Source: Apricaphanius iberus | Taxonomy: Eukaryota > Chordata > Actinopteri > Cyprinodontiformes > Aphaniidae | Length of the DNA stretch: 64,000 bases | Assembly (NCBI GenBank): GCA_028564705.1 | Contig: JAPXFQ010000337.1 | Coordinates: 124,001-188,000 of the forward strand | Direction: 5' to 3' | Position numbers and translations under genes: made by a program | In this document: positions 12,781 to 24,653 of the stretch, one piece after another | How the letters are laid out: each line of letters begins with the position of its first letter | How positions within the stretch are numbered: the first letter of the stretch is position 1 | The notes under the pieces: generated by a model | Databases searched by the model: none | Told to the model about the DNA's origin: nothing | What the model saw: the letters and a program-made list of their open reading frames with translations, nothing else

Positions 12781-13379
12781 GGCGCTTTCACATGGTACGG
12801 GAGTCCGTACTCGGGTACGGTATTTGGTCAAAATCCACTTATTTCGTACCATGTGAACACAGACTGTACCGTGCCAGAATACGGCCAGAGAGACCTGCCT
12901 TGGAGGTAGTATCCGAGTCCAGGTACGAGCGGCCACGTATCATGTGAACCCGTACTCTGGCCGTACTCAAGACAATAGACGCGCTCCATGCGGAAAGGAC
13001 GACACCGCCGGCCGAAATTACAGAATCACCTCGCGACCATACAAATACCAAAACAACGCGATTCAAGAATCCCACAGCAACACAGCAGGTTACAAAACGG
13101 CGGGTTTACTACAACACTCACCCTGTAGATGGCTTCAGGTAGCAGCTGACCAGTAGACCAGTTTGTTTACATTCTAGGCTGTCGCTCGTTTTATGACGTC
13201 GGTACTTCTCACTCCCTTGTTTGTTGGAGAACTAAGACTTATTTGTATACCGCCACCTGCTGTTTATTTGTAGTAAAAGACTGGATCGCAATATGGGCAG
13301 AGATCCGTGCCATATGAACAGAAGAAATTTGCATTTTCTCTGGCCGTTTTCTGGTACGGCCACACATGTGAAAACGGCC
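12781..13379 (+). mobile_element. Non-autonomous TIR DNA transposon, copy 2
   Basis: About 599 bp. The left end is GGCGCTTTCACATGG and the right end reads CATGTGAAAACGGCC. AGAG flanks both sides (12777-12780 and 13380-13383), a 4-bp TSD of the same length as for copy 1 at 95-669. It is inverted relative to that copy and clearly homologous through its whole length. Subterminal GTACGG/CCGTAC and CATGTGA motifs repeat several times. No coding sequence. Confidence 0.85.
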
Positions 13380-13383
13380 AGAG

Positions 13384-16008
13384 AAAACGGCGAGGGGTGC
13401 TGAACATTATGCAGGAATGCTTTTGTTCACAATCAGACCAAATCCAAATTCCCACTGCTGTTTAGAAATAAAGTTTTTAGGAACACAAGGGACAGATGCA
13501 TGTACGGACATACTATTAGCACGCGCTCTTTCTTTTTTTCTGCATGGCTATTAAAACATAGAACATGCATCCAAATAAATACAAGAATTGTGCACTCTTA
13601 AAGTGCCTTCTTCAAAGGTCTCCAGAGAGAATGATCCAGGGTTAGGATTAGAACTGGAATCGAAAGGCAAGCCCATTGAGAATCTGGAGAGGCTGTATCC
13701 CTCTGGAAACTTTGAACAACTTGTTTGGTTGTGGCAGGCTGGAATTTCTTATGAGTTTCTGTTTATTTAATCTGGGAGACATCCAAGTTGTTGAAGCTTA
13801 TTTAGCTAAATTCAGTTACTTTAGCTGAGGTTTGGAATAATCTAGCTGGAGAGTGGAAAAGTACCCAGTCAGACTGAATGGTTACTGGTACCAGTACACA
13901 ACAGTCCAAAGTCACGCTTCCACTGAAGGAAGCTTTTCCAGGAACCAGGTAGGTTTTCTACACCCCATTGATGAAAATGTGAAGTCATCACTACAGAAAG
14001 CAGGGCCAAATCAGATTGAAAGGGTAAAATGTGTCCTAGTAAGCAGGTAGTGATGTTTAGATGTACCCTGAATTGTAGGTGGAGTTTTGTAATAGGAGGA
14101 TGTATTCATTTCATATAGCATTTTTCTGCTGAATTTTTCCTGTTTAAACTGCTGTACAGGTCAACTTTTCTGTTATATTTAGATTATATAACAGGGAAAC
14201 TCATTCCAGTGGAATAATTAAATCAGCAAATCATAGGGCAAATATTAATAAAATTAGTTAAATGAAGCACAGACATTTAATGTCTGTGGAAGCAGAAAGA
14301 AGACTTCTCAAAACCATTTTTAGGGCTTACAACTGGTATTGTTACAATAATTAATAGTGCTTATGAGCTGGTTAAAAATTAAATCCCTAACAATAGCTGA
14401 CTTGTGAATAATAAGAAGATTTGGAGTATTTAAAATAATAATTTTTGGTGCCCTAAATTGCAGTTTTCCTGTAGATGACAGGCCAAATCGTAGAAAAATA
14501 TCTTTATTTTTTTAGATACCACGCTACATGTGGATAGTGCATTAGTCAGAATACACTTAATATCTTGAAAATTGTGTTATAAATATGATAAATTGCAAAT
14601 TGTTCTTATTTTGCAAAAAAAAAATTATCTAAAAAGCCAGTAAGCCAAAAGAGTCTTGCTTTCATTCCCCTTTATCAGTATATTACTCATCAACTAGTAT
14701 TCAAAGACAAAAACAAAGAGTGCTACACAATCACTTGAAATGGGCTAAATGAAAAGTTTTATGATCAGTAACTTAATTCCATGGTCCCCATGTTTAAATT
14801 TCAAATTAAGCTATAATCAAAGGTCTACAACCTGATTGGTTCTTGTTGGTTTCCTGCCTGCTCTCTACTAGCATTCTTTCCTGGTGCAACAAAAGTAATT
14901 ACCAGAGACCTCTACCTCGCCCTGGGGAAAGAGAGGAGAACATATGCTATTATACACACACACGCATACACACACTCAGACGTACACACACACACTCAGA
15001 GTTTTACCCACCTACATGTTCACCATCTCCAACTCTCTGGCCAGTGAATGACAGCTGAGCTAATTAGAATCTGATTTACCCATTTAATGAAAAAAGGAAT
15101 AATTAGATAGCTAGATAGCAGCCAAGAGACATTTATTCTGTATGTGTTTAGAATCCCAGAGCATGGAGAGTGTGTATGTGACTTTGGGCGTGTATATGTG
15201 TATGTCACCAGGGGAGGATGTGATTTTGAAATGAGATGCCTGACTGCACCGCCCATCCAACCGATTTCTAAATGAAATTATAGTTCATTAGATACACATA
15301 TGTGGAGTATTAAGCTTGCTTCTGTATAAAACAGAAGACATATCATCTCTGTATTTTTCTCTTCTCATATCCTAATGACTCTCTCTTCAAAACTAGTATG
15401 CATGTGTATATTAGATTATCATTGGCAACAAACTAATTCAGTTTAGGCCCAGGGAATTAATTTATTCTTCCTATAGTTTTGTGAAGAAGCTCTTTGCAGA
15501 TCTAAAAATTATTGCCTCATAAATTAAAAACTTGTTTTCAGATGCCATCTATGTGTGAGGTCTTTGTCGTATTGGCAGCAGGGATGGCCTATTCATGAGA
15601 ATCAGATAATGAATTACTTTTTTTGCAGGGAAAACAGATGGAGAGGCATAACTGGTGGCATATGATGCATCACATATAACACAACTTTACAATAAAATAA
15701 AAATACTGGCCAAATTTAGGATTAACTTTCCAGTATTGACGTAAAAATCCAGCCATGTTTAAATAAGAGGGCAAGCAAACAATGCATGAGGAAATCCAAA
15801 ATTAAATGTCACCCCAAATAAACAGGAATGTCCAAACCATTCTTAATTTATATGACTTGCATCAAAGACCATGATAAAGCTCATATCCTGATCCTTACCG
15901 ATATTGTACAATATGTCATTTTTTGTTTTCTCCACTCCCTTAGGACCACATGCCTATTTTCTTGTACACCACTTGCAAAACTATTTTACACCACACACTT
16001 TTCTGTGT
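13384..16008. other. Unannotated stretch
   Basis: Mostly single-copy AT-rich DNA. It holds a (CA)n tract, a 21-nt perfect hairpin at 14268-14288 (CACAGACAT, 3-nt loop) and a 14-bp palindrome TACTGGTACCAGTA near 13884. The block 13850-14050 vaguely resembles a GGTACC-rich fish repeat but could not be assigned. Confidence 0.45.
14953..15000. repeat. (CA)n microsatellite, interrupted
   Basis: ACACAC tracts separated by GCAT and CTCAGACGT. Confidence 0.85.
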
Positions 16009-16662
16009 AACAAACAGAATTGGGTTTTCTCTAACATCACAAATGTGTTTCACAATTAACAATGACATTCACGGGAAAGGAGATACTATATTAGTTAATG
16101 TAGCCTCCTGCCTATTTAATGTGAACTATTCTGCCCCGTTGAGGGGGAAAGCTGTGGAGAGAACAGCTGAAACAATCAATTGTTGCCTATATTGTTGTCA
16201 GGAAAAATGGAGATTGCAGTTTTTGAGGGCTCATTAGTGAGTTTTCAACCGCCAATATTATTAAATTATTGTCAATATAGGGAGGTACTTCCTGCTGACA
16301 ATGTTTTAATGTGGAGCAATGTGCTAAGCGCTGGGCAAACACGATCATCTTTACTCTACAAATATTGTTGATAATTTAGCTTATAACATATTGCACTGCG
16401 GTTCAAGTTGATAATGTGCAGATAAAAATATAAGAAAATATTTTACATCTTCATATGCTTAACTCTATGCTTTTATCTTCATAAATTGTATTGATTGTTT
16501 CAGCTGTTCTCTCCACAGCTTTCCCCCTCAACAGGGCAGAATTGTTCACATTAAATAGGCAGGAGGCTACATTAACTAATATGGTCTCCCTTTTGCCATG
16601 AATGTCATTGTAAATTGTGAAACACATTTGTGATGTTAGAGAAAACACAGTTCTGTTTGTTA
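16009..16662. repeat. Inverted duplication, ~172-bp arms
   Basis: The arm at 16009-16180 and the reverse complement of 16490-16662 match at roughly 90% by eye, including AACATCACAAATGTGTTTCA and GGGGGAAAGCTGTGGAGAGA. The ~309-bp loop is AT-rich. A short additional inverted pair, CCTATATTG (16186) and CAATATAGG (16273), sits inside. No transposase or LINE motif is recognised. Confidence 0.85.
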
Positions 16663-16687
16663 CAACCACCAATATTATTAAATTATT
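16246..16687. repeat. 25-bp direct repeat bracketing one inverted arm
   Basis: CAACCGCCAATATTATTAAA and the next five bases (16246-16270) recur at 16663-16687 with one mismatch. They bracket the 392 bp 16271-16662, which contain the second inverted arm. It looks like an insertion with a long target duplication, or a template-switch product. Confidence 0.75.
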
Positions 16688-16845
16688 AACGTATCATACT
16701 GAGACTTGATAATGGTAAATTCCTTATCTCATTTTTTTAACTGTGGCCATCATTTTCTGAAATGTTATAATGTAAACTTATAGCATATAAAAACACAGAA
16801 CAGATTTATTTTACATAGAAAGACTTGTAGATTAAACCACTCATA

Positions 16846-16880
16846 CAATAGAGTAGATATAGATTCAATAGAGTAGATAT
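16846..16880. repeat. Short tandem duplication
   Basis: CAATAGAGTAGATAT occurs twice with a 20-bp period. Confidence 0.85.
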
Positions 16881-17787
16881 GTAACGTACATAAGTAAATA
16901 AAAAAGTCTCCCATTGACACATGATGAACAATAATTGTGTCAAAAAAGAAAAAAAATCAGAAGAACTAAAGGGGATGAGAATAATTGAGGAATTGCACTT
17001 ACAATGCAAAATTATGCAAAATAGTTGGAAGCACTTGTAAAAGTGATGAAAGCAGGGGCTAATTTATAACATTCAGACACAAGCAAATTAATGCAAAAAT
17101 CTACATTCAAAACTCTACACACAGATGGAGTGGGAGGCGTGTACTCTTTGTCCTTAAGCACAAGGCTTGGTAAATACTCAGAATTGGCCATTTCCAGGTG
17201 CGACTGTAGGCTGGTGGCCAACCGGTTTCTCTAAATATCCAACCCCCTCCCCCCACGGTCCATTTGCACATACTAATGTGTTTGTAAAGTATCCACCAGC
17301 GTTAATAAGAGCTAGGATTCTGGCAAGGTCGAACCCATTTGGGACGCAAAACGAGTCAAAACCTTCTTTTACCCTTCTGGCTCCACACTCTCCATATGGT
17401 GTAAACAAACAGAGTGAAGGGCATTTATTAATGTGATGGCATTGTTACAGTTTCTCAAGTTGATTGAAGGACTCCTTCAGGGCCACACACACACAGATAA
17501 CCAGATGAAAATGTAACTCATGTGTGAACATGTGTGGATGGAAAAACAAACCGTCTCACAGACAGCTTTAGAAAACATAGTTGTACTGTACACAGTCCCA
17601 AATCTGGGAGTTCACAACAGAGCTTCTTTGTTTCACAAGGTATAATTCATGACTGTTTGTCAGATTAATTGTCTCTTGTGAAACTGGATCAGATAAAGAT
17701 CGGTCTGTCACAGTATGAGCTGGTTTATGCTATTTTACTTTTCTTTTTTGTCTCAGTTTTACAGAACTGACAAGAATAGAATTTACA
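16881..17787. other. Unannotated stretch with one conserved-looking block
   Basis: At 17170-17440 the sequence is of mixed composition and open on both strands for 75-90 codons. No protein domain, splice-site pair or repeat family is recognised. Confidence 0.4.
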
Positions 17788-17795
17788 GTCGTGAG

Positions 17796-18194
17796 TAGGG
17801 ATGTAAGAAGGTATCGATATGCCAATATATTGCAATATTTTATGATATGATATTGTATTAATATTCAAAAGCAAAGAATCGATTTTATTTTTTTAAAGAA
17901 TTTTAATTAAACCATCCATAATTTAATTCATTTTTGTCATAATATTAAAAGTATGGCTGGTAGTTAGTGGCTGTTTTCACCTTCTTTGTTCCAGTGGATC
18001 AACTAGATGAAGTAATAAAACCAGGTTGGAGTTGTTAGAATGTTGTGACAGATTTTCTACAGCTAAATTCATTTGTAAAATTAATAATATGTAGTCTTAC
18101 TCATGGTATCGTGATATATCGCAATAAATTCTATCGTCCCCTTTGTATCACGATACATATGGTATCGCCAGATTCTTGCCAATACACATCCGTA
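17796..18194. mobile_element. hAT-type MITE with 8-bp TSD
   Basis: 399 bp. It starts TAGGGATGTA and ends TACACATCCGTA, giving inverted TAGGGATG/TACGGATG ends. The flanking octamers are GTCGTGAG (17788-17795) and GTTGTGAG (18195-18202), an 8-bp duplication with one later change, as expected for hAT insertion. Subterminal sequence on both sides is GTATCGATAT/GGTATCGTGATATATCG-like. No transposase. Confidence 0.85.
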
Positions 18195-18234
18195 GTTGTG
18201 AGTATGTGTAACTAAGTCTTTTGTTAAAAATCAT

Positions 18235-18650
18235 TTCACAACAAAGCTGCAAGTGCCTCTATCAGCTTTGGACAACAGCAGATTTAGATTCATGGCAGGT
18301 ATTCTTTGCAAAACAACTCCAACCATGTTTGAGTGGCTGGAGAGCATCTCTTAACAGCAATTTTCTAATCTTGCCACAGATTCCTAACTGGATTCAGGTC
18401 TGGACTTTGACTATGCCATTCTAACACATACATATTTTTTTTTATCTAAACTATTCCCTTGTAGCTCTGGCTGTCACAGCGTTACTAAAATGAGAAACTC
18501 CACCCAATTAATTCTGACCAGTTTCCATATAACTATTTATTGGATCCCCACAATATAATGCTGTCACTGTGAGAAGGGAGCATTCAGGGTGACAAGCAGT
18601 GCTAGTGTCCGCCCACACATTCTGTTTGGCATGATTGCTGAAAAGTTAAA
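18235..18650 (-). mobile_element. Tc1/mariner transposase-region remnant
   Basis: Antisense remnant of a teleost Tc1-like transposase. Recognisable pieces, in family order, are GCTGCAAGTGCCTCTATCAG, GGATTCAGGTCTGGACTTTG, CTATGCCATTCTAACACATA and GGATCCCCACAATATAATGC. The last is the complement of the segment coding for the IMLWG motif. Many indels and stops leave no usable frame, and neither terminus is present. Confidence 0.75.
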
Positions 18651-19814
18651 TAAAGTTACAGTACAATACAAATTGGGAACAAAAGGATCCAAAAGCTTAA
18701 TATCCATCCACAAACTTAAAAATTAGCTTTTTCTTTAGGAAGTTTGAGCAAGCTACTTCTAAAGCTGCAAACTCTACCTTCCTCAGAGAGTTGATGGAGC
18801 ATTCACCTTAAGCCTCATTGAGCTGACTCACTGTAGCATTGCAGAGGATACAGCATATGGGAGGAAATAAATAAACAAGTGCTCCAAGTGTCCTCTTTCC
18901 ATCATGGCTCTATGCCGGCTCACAGCCGGAGGATGTCCCCCCCCCCTTCGCTCAGCTACTAGCACGAGCAGCCGCAAGTGGCTACCGGGACATTGTGTTG
19001 ATCCATCATGGTTCATCATTATGCTGGATCAACCACCTAGCTGATGCCTGAAGAGCAGCATGCGACACAGGCAAATGTGTCACATTTGTCTTGCTGCTCG
19101 TGCACGTGCCTGTTTTTCCGTTTCTTTCTTTTTTGCCTTCTCTGGCTCACTACTTCATGCACACCTGGTCAAACAATACCTACCTTCTTTTCCATGCCCT
19201 CCAGCATGCTAGATCTACCTGTCAAAAACCTGCCTCACACTTCCAAGACCGCACAGCAACACCTTAAATAAAGCCAAACACAACTGAACTAAATGATGGC
19301 AACTAAGTTAATACCTAGTTGCATGGTGGAACAGGTAGACGTTTGTACCCTGAGGATCACTACAAAAAAAAGACCAATATACTATACAAAAAATGGCACA
19401 TTTCACATAAAATTCTATTAGGATACGAGCACAAGAAATAAGGTCTGTTGACCGTTAGTTCAACAGTAAAAAAATTCTCAATGTGATTTTTGTGAAAATG
19501 CAAGTCAGACTGATGTGTGGATCAGCTAATATTCCTACATGTGGGTGCAGTCTTTAACACCGAATATGAAACTGGCCTCAGGCAAGATGCTGTCATGGAG
19601 TCACACCACAGACAGCGAAGCAGGAAATAGAATGATTGGCATGAGGGTGTTTACTGTAAACAAGGATGAAGGCTGACAGGATGGTGATTATATAGCAATG
19701 CACACCGCTCTGATCTTCAAACCTATGTTAGCGTGTATGGAGTGAGTGTCAAGCCTGTGAAAGGCTAAAACAGCAACAGCAATACCTTCACCCTCACATT
19801 GTTTGTTTACTGTA
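18651..19814. other. Unannotated stretch with nested inverted repeats
   Basis: At 18955-19105, GCACGAGCAGC is matched by GCTGCTCGTGC, and inside it GTTGATCCA by TGGATCAAC. A further AAATGTGTCACATTT palindrome lies near 19073. The block could fold as an imperfect hairpin. A C-run (CCCCCCCCCC) lies near 18937. No gene is recognised. Confidence 0.45.
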
Positions 19815-20156
19815 AGTGTGTCTGTGTGGTCGTGTATTACTACCATTTTTAGGGTAGTAATCCTTTTGGGATATTCACTAACCTACTTGGGACTGATGGA
19901 CCTTGTAAGGACCGAAGGCCGTTCCTAATATGGTGGACTCCCCTTTTTAGGGTTAGGGGTTAGGTTTAGAGGTATGGTGTGAATTGAGTTTTAGTTAGGT
20001 TTAGGGTTAGGAATAGACCAGTAATGGTAAGGTTAAAGAAAAGTGTCTGAGTTAGACATAAATCAAAGGAAGTTAATGGACGGCCCTAATATGGGTAGCA
20101 ATACAAAAGTGTGTGTGTGTGTGTGTATGGGTGTGGGTGTGTGTGTGTGTGTGTGA
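19815..20156. repeat. Teleost repeat with telomere-like core and (TG)n end
   Basis: The core holds TTAGGGTTAGGGGTTAGG and a second GTTTAGGGTTAGG. It is bracketed by segments on a 'flanking GGACC, CCTAATATGG, then TGTGTG' plan shared with an abundant fish repeat. It ends in a 48-bp (TG)n tract. The interstitial TTAGGG-like motifs are degenerate and belong to this repeat. They do not mark a telomere. Confidence 0.65.
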
Positions 20157-20913
20157 ATGATTTATTAAATGACTACAAATGAACAGGATGGCAACAGCAC
20201 CATCTGTGGTGGTGCCAGAGAATATATTTAAATAAGGAGATATATGGAAAGATCAAAGATCTTAAAACGGTTTCATTCAATATTTTTGATGTATTCTGTC
20301 ACAATATTTTTACACAATATGTGTAAAAGTTTAAAATCATGATTAGAGGGGGGTAATCAGATCCAATGTCAGTCATGTTTTGACAGATTTAACTCAAATC
20401 TAATTATTTTCACGGTAAAGTCATCACAAAGCGCTTTACATGATAAAAAACAAAATATGAACAGATAAAATATAAACAAACAAAACACATTTGAAGCAAA
20501 ACCAATCATCAAACCCAGTTAAAATCTCAGCAAACACAAAACAGATACAAACTTTAAGTGAGCATACAATAAAAATAAACATCCAGAATGATACTACTGT
20601 GAGAAAATGTCATTTGGATGATCCAACCACACTGGAAGCCACCCCGAAGCCACAGAAGAGTCATAATAGGGACAGCCAGGATCAGGCCAGACAGGTATTA
20701 GAGCACAGCCATATGGCTGCAGTGCAGAGCCCCGCCCACCTCAACAAAAGCGATCCCAATGGTAGTGACCTCCATAGCTAAACTGGCAGGGCTACCAGCA
20801 CAAAGGATCTTCATGAAGGAAATATTGGAATTAGTCTAAATAAAACTATTTTTAAAAACACTTTAATAACCCAGAACAATAATAACAACATCAATAAAAC
20901 TAATACTACTGTA
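20157..20913. other. Stretch with a possible L2-like tail
   Basis: ATCACAAAGCGCTTTACATG at 20425-20444 resembles the reverse complement of a LINE 3' end of the AAAGCGCTTTGTGA type. If so, the ~300 bp to its right (to about 20780), which is open for 96 codons, may be antisense LINE body. No reverse transcriptase or endonuclease motif is seen. Confidence 0.35.
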
Positions 20914-20938
20914 TTACTACTACTACTACTACTACTAC

Positions 20939-20996
<58 letters not shown>
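20914..20996. repeat. Compound (TAC)n(TAA)n microsatellite
   Basis: About 9 TAC units followed by about 19 TAA units, 83 bp, uninterrupted. It produces a spurious poly-Ile/poly-Ser ORF on the minus strand. Confidence 0.95.
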
Positions 20997-20997
<1 letters not shown>

Positions 20998-23900
20998 TCT
21001 TGGTCTATTAAAAAGATTTGTGATATTTGTGGTTCTAACATGACAAAATGTGAAGGTTTTGCAAAACACTGTATTTCAATCCAGATACTTGAAAACGAGA
21101 TGAGCTGATTATCTTAAGTCAAAAGTGGCACCACAGAGTCAATTTTAAGATATGATCTAATCTCGATCTCTTTCATCATGTTCTCTTGTTTCCTGTCTGC
21201 ATCTGTCCCAAGCCAACAGTTCTCCCCACCTTCATTAACATGGTGCCTGAAAGGTTGTTAAGTGACGATGTGAGCATCGTCTTTAAGTGTTGTTTATACT
21301 GGGCCGTATTTGGCATGGAACTTTTGATTCTGTAGTTCTGCAAGCCGTCCTCTCCAATGATTAACCACAATTTACTGTACATTTCTGATCCTATTATCTA
21401 TTGTTCTTCCAGGAAACAGCTTTCCACTTATCTAAACTATTCCCCTGTGCTGGATGAGATGAACTCTTAAACACACAGAGCGATTACGCCTAAGCTTAAT
21501 CATATATACAGATGGTTTTTGCTCTGATCTTCTAGCTCGTGGTGTCCCAAATGAATTTCTCATTCACAAGCTGCTATAGTAACAAAAGCCAAAACACACA
21601 GTGTACGGTTCACACGCAAAGGATTGCAACTTAAGCAGAGCTGCAGACTGCACTGATGCAAACATAGCCATTTATCCTCATTTTCCATGCTGGACACACT
21701 GAAGCTTTGTTAACATGGCAAGAAAAAACTTTTTATCAGGTAACAGATTGATATTAGCTGTGCTGGATTCATCCCAAGACGTCTGCTGTGGTTAATTGTT
21801 GTGTATGCATTCCTTTCTTCTGCCTCAGTCCTCACATCATCATCCAAAGACAGGTCCAACTCCTCTCTCGCAAAAGGGTGTGTACTGGTTTCGGTCAAGC
21901 CTTCTCTTCACTTTTATGATCTGTATTTTATTAGTCATTTTGCTATAAACAATCCACTTCTATTTAGCTCCTTTATTCTCCACACCTTCTTTGCTTTGCT
22001 GCCTCTATTCAAAAATGATATATATTTCTCTGTTGTGGACCATTTCCAGGTCCATACAGATCAACACTGCAGTGGACATCTCTAGATGAAAGTGTTTCTT
22101 TTGCTATTTTTGAGTCTTTTAAAGGAAATCAAACAGAGGGAAAATGCATAGCTGGTTCTGGTTGCTAGGAGACCGCGTGTCCATGCTTTTGAGCAGCTAT
22201 TCAGCAAGCTTTTATTAACTCCCCGCTCCCCTTCTCTCTTTCCTCTTGCTCCCTGAGTTTCAATCTGATTTACTTCATTTGTTTATCATTCAAATACTAT
22301 ATTAACCTCTTTTAGACAACCTGAGAAAAAGCCAGACAAGAAAAGAGAGGGCAATCTACTTTTCCTTTGGAGGACTCTGAAAAAATAAAATAAGACATGC
22401 AAGAAAAATGAAAAAGAAAATCAAATCTCTCTTCACCTGATGTGTATCACACAAGTGGGAAGTATGAATCAAAAGACTCCCCTGTTTTTTCTTTTTTCCA
22501 CCTTTTTTTGGTCCACTCTTCTTTTTCTGTGTATCAGACTCTCACAGTATAATAACATTGAGTACAAAACACTACAGTTTTACAGGATCACCATATTTCT
22601 GAAGTACAGTTACACACAAAACTATTATGATATTTATCAGGCGGCGCTCCTTTGTTGTGCTCACAGCTCAGTGTGAAAAAAAGCAGGTTTCTTTCAACCT
22701 GAACTCCATCCAATGTGTGTCAACAGGTGTGGGAGGTGCATTGCTGTATTAATCTAGCACATTCTCTGGGGTCTCGTTAATAGGAATTTAGACAGTAGGA
22801 ACTGTATGTCATATAACTGTTGTAGTTTTGAAACAATAACTCTTTTAAAATGTGTTATACCCTGACACCAATGATGTGTCTCTTTCTCCACTTTGCTCAC
22901 CAACTGCGGCACCTCCAACTAGGCATGGGCTGGTATAAGACTCTTACAGCATGGCAATCTATACACAATCTGTATCTGTATACCAAATTCTGATTTATTT
23001 TATTCAAAACAGAAATGTTTTGAAGCCTTCAAATTAGAAAACCTTTGCATACGTAACTGGACCGTGCCTACTTCCTACAAATTTACTTTTGTTTGAAACC
23101 AGTTCTGGGGGTCCTTTAGCAGTTAGAGGAGTGATGTATAGAAGCCCAACACCTTGATTTTGCTAAAACCTAGGAAGATAAAAGAGATGGGGGAGGAAAC
23201 CAGGGCACCTGATCCAAGATGAGCTCAGTTGCATGTTTCCTCCCATGTTCTGTTCCACTTCGTTTTGTCCTTCCCCCCGAATGCTCCTAATGGCTTCCTA
23301 ATGACAGCTTGCAGGCACCACATAACCAGCCATCTATAACCATTCAGACAGACAGACTGTGAGTGTGTGTGTGGAGTCTTTAGAAGACATTATAAAGCAG
23401 ATGCACCTCATCCACACTGTGCACTCAAAAACACATGCTGTTAGCCATCAGCCTACACAGTCCCTGTGTAAACACCAGTAGCCTAAGGCGGTTGTGTGTG
23501 AACCCAGAGGTGACATAAAGACTCTTAGCATCTTGCAGGGAGTCTTTCTTGCCACATGTTGTGTGAGAAACCATTAGCAGTAGGTAGTTTCTCTAAACCT
23601 TCCACATCTATGGTAGTTTTGCATGCATTTTACAATCTAGCCCTGCTATTTTCCCCCTCTGCATATGAATCTCAAAGAAATGTATTCAAAACAAAAAAGT
23701 GACATTATACTGTCCTATTGTTTCACTGCTTGTTGTTAGAAATATGAAGTGACCTGTGAAATCTCTCAAAAATGTTCTTATCTCTCTACACAAGATGCTA
23801 TTCAGATACTAAACAAGAAGATGTGGCAGGTACTGCTGTTGAAAATATGACTGTATTAATTGGCTGCAGTGTTAACCTGGCACTCGGCAGTAAAAGAAGA

Positions 23901-24653
23901 CAAAACAGCAAACACTCGGTATTGGCATTTGAATTACTCAAGTTTCCCCTTTTTTCCTTTGCTAGATAGAGATCTTTAAGAACAAGTGGTGTCTTAGCTG
24001 ATGGTGAGATCTATAAGACCTCACCATAAAGATCCACAATCTCTGCAGGGTGCAAGGTACAAGGATCAATTATGATATAGAGGAGACCACCTGATCTTAA
24101 CAGCAGATAAACTAAGATGGCTATCATCTATTCTTTGAACACCAAACTGTATGACAATTCCTTTTTTTTCATTTACAGAGTCAATTCATAACAAATGTAA
24201 TCTCAAGACACCTAACAAAACAACTTTATATCAAAACACATATGACCGATTACATAAATTCAACCGAATCATTTGGAGATTTTCAAATACTCTAGCATAT
24301 TCCAAGTCAGTTCTGGTCATGATACATTGCTGTCAAATATATAAAGCCACAAGGTACAAACCTATTTATCAAGCCATTGATTTCACAGCAATCTCTCCTA
24401 TTGATCAAGTATGTGACAACAGTGGAAAAAAAATTTTTTTTTTATTTAATAACAGGGATCATCTTGATCCATAGCCCAACAGGGGGAACCCTTTTAAATT
24501 TTATAGCTTTCTCTATGGCCCTTTTAATAATATTAATGTAAAGGAACAATGTTTTAAGTTTCAACAATTGTTTATATATGTATTGTAAAAAGCTGAAAAT
24601 AAACATGTATCAAGTGTTAAATGCAAATTGGCGTAGATCTTGTTTTTTTTGTC
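20997..24653. other. Mostly unannotated AT-rich stretch
   Basis: Only one weak repeat fragment is recognised (22920-22990). The segment 24150-24610 holds a 107-codon open frame and ends in TGAAAATAAACATGTATC, like a poly(A) signal. It could be a retro-copied 3' UTR or an unknown repeat. Confidence 0.4.
22920..22990. mobile_element. hAT-like terminal fragment
   Basis: TAGGCATGGGCTGGTATAAG followed by ACTCTTACAGCATGGCAATC matches the terminus of a teleost hAT-like family (TAGGCATGGGCCGGTAT-type). Only the end is present. Confidence 0.5.

Noticed and set aside
13850..14050. GGTACC-rich segment as a known fish DNA element
   Set aside because: Only short motifs agree and no termini are visible.
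20491..20781. 96-codon plus-strand ORF
   Set aside because: Low-complexity Asn/Gln/Ser/Thr-rich translation beside a possible LINE tail. No domain recognised.
20811..21041. Poly-Ile/poly-Ser ORF
   Set aside because: Produced by the (TAC)n(TAA)n microsatellite.
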